Shown piece by piece: positions 63,219 to 64,000 of a stretch of 64,000 nucleotides of DNA. The notes under the pieces are model-generated. The model was not told the DNA's origin. It did not search any database and saw nothing but the letters and a program-made list of their open reading frames with translations. The stretch's first letter is position 1, and every line of letters starts with the position of its first letter. The position numbers were made by a program, and so were the translations under genes. This DNA comes from Pectobacterium polonicum (GTDB lineage: Bacteria > Pseudomonadota > Gammaproteobacteria > Enterobacterales > Enterobacteriaceae): the NCBI RefSeq assembly GCF_005497185.1, contig NZ_RJTN01000007.1, positions 1-64,000 on the forward strand, written 5' to 3'.

Positions 63219-64000
63219 CTACGATTTACCCCCTGCCAGCGACGTTTTTTTGCCCAGTCCCAGTGCAAAATAACACAGGCTTACCACGGCTAGAAAGGCG
63301 ATACCGACCAATAAAGACATCCGCGTATCGATATTTATATACATTCCCACCAACACACACAGCAAAAATGCCATCGTCAGGTAGTTTACCCACGGGAACA
63401 GTATCGATTTAAACGGATGTGCGGCCAGCGCAGCACGATGCTGATCGCGAAAACGCAGTTGGCTGATCAACACCACAAACCACGGCACCATGCCCGGCAG
63501 CACGCTGGCGCTATACACATAAACAAAGACTTTTTCCGGGTTAGGGATGACGTAATTCAAGAGCGACCCAGCCACCAGGCAAAGAATAGAAACCATGACG
63601 CCTGCCGCCGGTACACCACTGGCCGTCACTTTACCTAGCCAGGCGGGAAGCTGCCGGTTATTAGCCAGCGAATACAACATGCGACCACAGCTATACATGC
63701 CGCTGTTACAGCCGGACAACGCGGCCGTCAGCACCACAAAGTTGATGATACCCGCCGCCGCAGTGATACCGATTTTGGCAAACGTCAATACGAACGGGCT
63801 GCCAGACGTACCGATTTCATTCCAGGGGAAAATTGTGACGATAACGAAGATCGCGCCCACATAGAAAATCAGGATGCGCCACAGAATGTTATTGATCGCA
63901 CGCTTCAGCGTCACCTGCGGATTTTTCGCTTCGCCAGCGGTAATGCCCACCAGCTCAACCCCCTGATAGGATGCCACCACCAGACAGAGGGCAAACAGCA
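63219..64000 (-). CDS. yifK: Amino-acid permease YifK/ThrP (C-terminal part)
   Basis: APC-family inner-membrane transporter, cut by the right edge of the window; about 260 C-terminal residues are visible, with roughly seven helices. [45 protein letters not shown] is the typical AAT-subfamily stretch, and [21 protein letters not shown] the next. The location directly upstream of the argX-hisR-leuT-proM operon is that of E. coli yifK, reported to be a threonine/serine transporter. The identification rests on sequence type and synteny. Confidence 0.88.
   Translation of the reverse strand, partial: LFALCLVVASYQGVELVGITAGEAKNPQVTLKRAINNILWRILIFYVGAIFVIVTIFPWNEIGTSGSPFVLTFAKIGITAAAGIINFVVLTAALSGCNSGMYSCGRMLYSLANNRQLPAWLGKVTASGVPAAGVMVSILCLVAGSLLNYVIPNPEKVFVYVYSASVLPGMVPWFVVLISQLRFRDQHRAALAAHPFKSILFPWVNYLTMAFLLCVLVGMYINIDTRMSLLVGIAFLAVVSLCYFALGLGKKTSLAGGKS

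Overview
The window reads as the chromosome of a soft-rot enterobacterium, most likely Pectobacterium. Gene order follows the E. coli/Salmonella backbone over long stretches: yigL-pldB-rhtB-rhtC-recQ-pldA-yigI-rarD, uvrD-yigB-xerC-DUF484-dapF-lptM-cyaY, cyaA/hemCDXY-glmZ, and argX-hisR-leuT-proM next to yifK. Between these blocks lie catabolic islands typical of plant-associated Enterobacterales. The genus is inference; the order Enterobacterales is secure. The sequence shows no insertion sequence, prophage or CRISPR array.

Left part (1-12.9 kb): a polysaccharide-utilisation island, all on the minus strand. It encodes a secreted heparinase II/III-type lyase followed by the start of another exported protein, a complete mannose-family PTS (EIIA, B, C, D) with an embedded GH88 unsaturated-glucuronyl hydrolase, a D-2-hydroxyacid dehydrogenase, a HAD phosphatase and manA, and a LevR-type sigma-54 activator. 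Three good sigma-54 promoters (2123, 8742, 10143) stand before the lyase, the PTS operon and the dehydrogenase. Each is preceded by a related AGACGCT-containing element, and a similar dyad lies in front of the regulator. Together these form a self-contained regulon for an unsaturated uronyl oligosaccharide resembling animal glycosaminoglycan systems, which is unexpected in a plant pathogen.

12.9-19.3 kb: the iron-responsive sRNA RyhB with its Fur box, then the divergent glpABC / glpT locus with GlpR and CRP sites. 19.3-28.3 kb: the conserved yigL-to-rarD block plus an AbrB-family membrane protein. 28.3-38.6 kb: corA with a candidate leader peptide, a metal-dependent cyclase-family hydrolase, uvrD with a LexA box, and the xerC-dapF block. 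An MFS transporter is inserted between cyaY and cyaA. Two copies of a modular hairpin-rich repeat occur here (28385-28730 and 38385-38582), and a 42-bp minimal version lies at 50864.

38.6-46.1 kb: cyaA (TTG start, CRP site) divergent from hemCDXY, then the sRNA GlmZ with a sigma-54 promoter, an IHF site and three GlrR-type sites. 46.1-62.4 kb: the interval that holds aslA/aslB in E. coli here carries accessory catabolic operons. One has a GntR regulator, two MmgE/PrpD-family proteins, a TauE-like permease and an AapJQMP-type amino-acid ABC transporter; GTATAC palindromes precede both the first MmgE/PrpD gene and the transporter. The other, convergent, is a six-gene operon: fumarase/aspartase-superfamily lyase, GNAT, binding lipoprotein, permease, ATPase and M20 amidohydrolase. 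It resembles a salvage pathway for S-succinylated or otherwise S-substituted cysteine. A secreted phytase follows. The right edge holds four tRNA genes with their promoter and terminator, and the 3' part of yifK.
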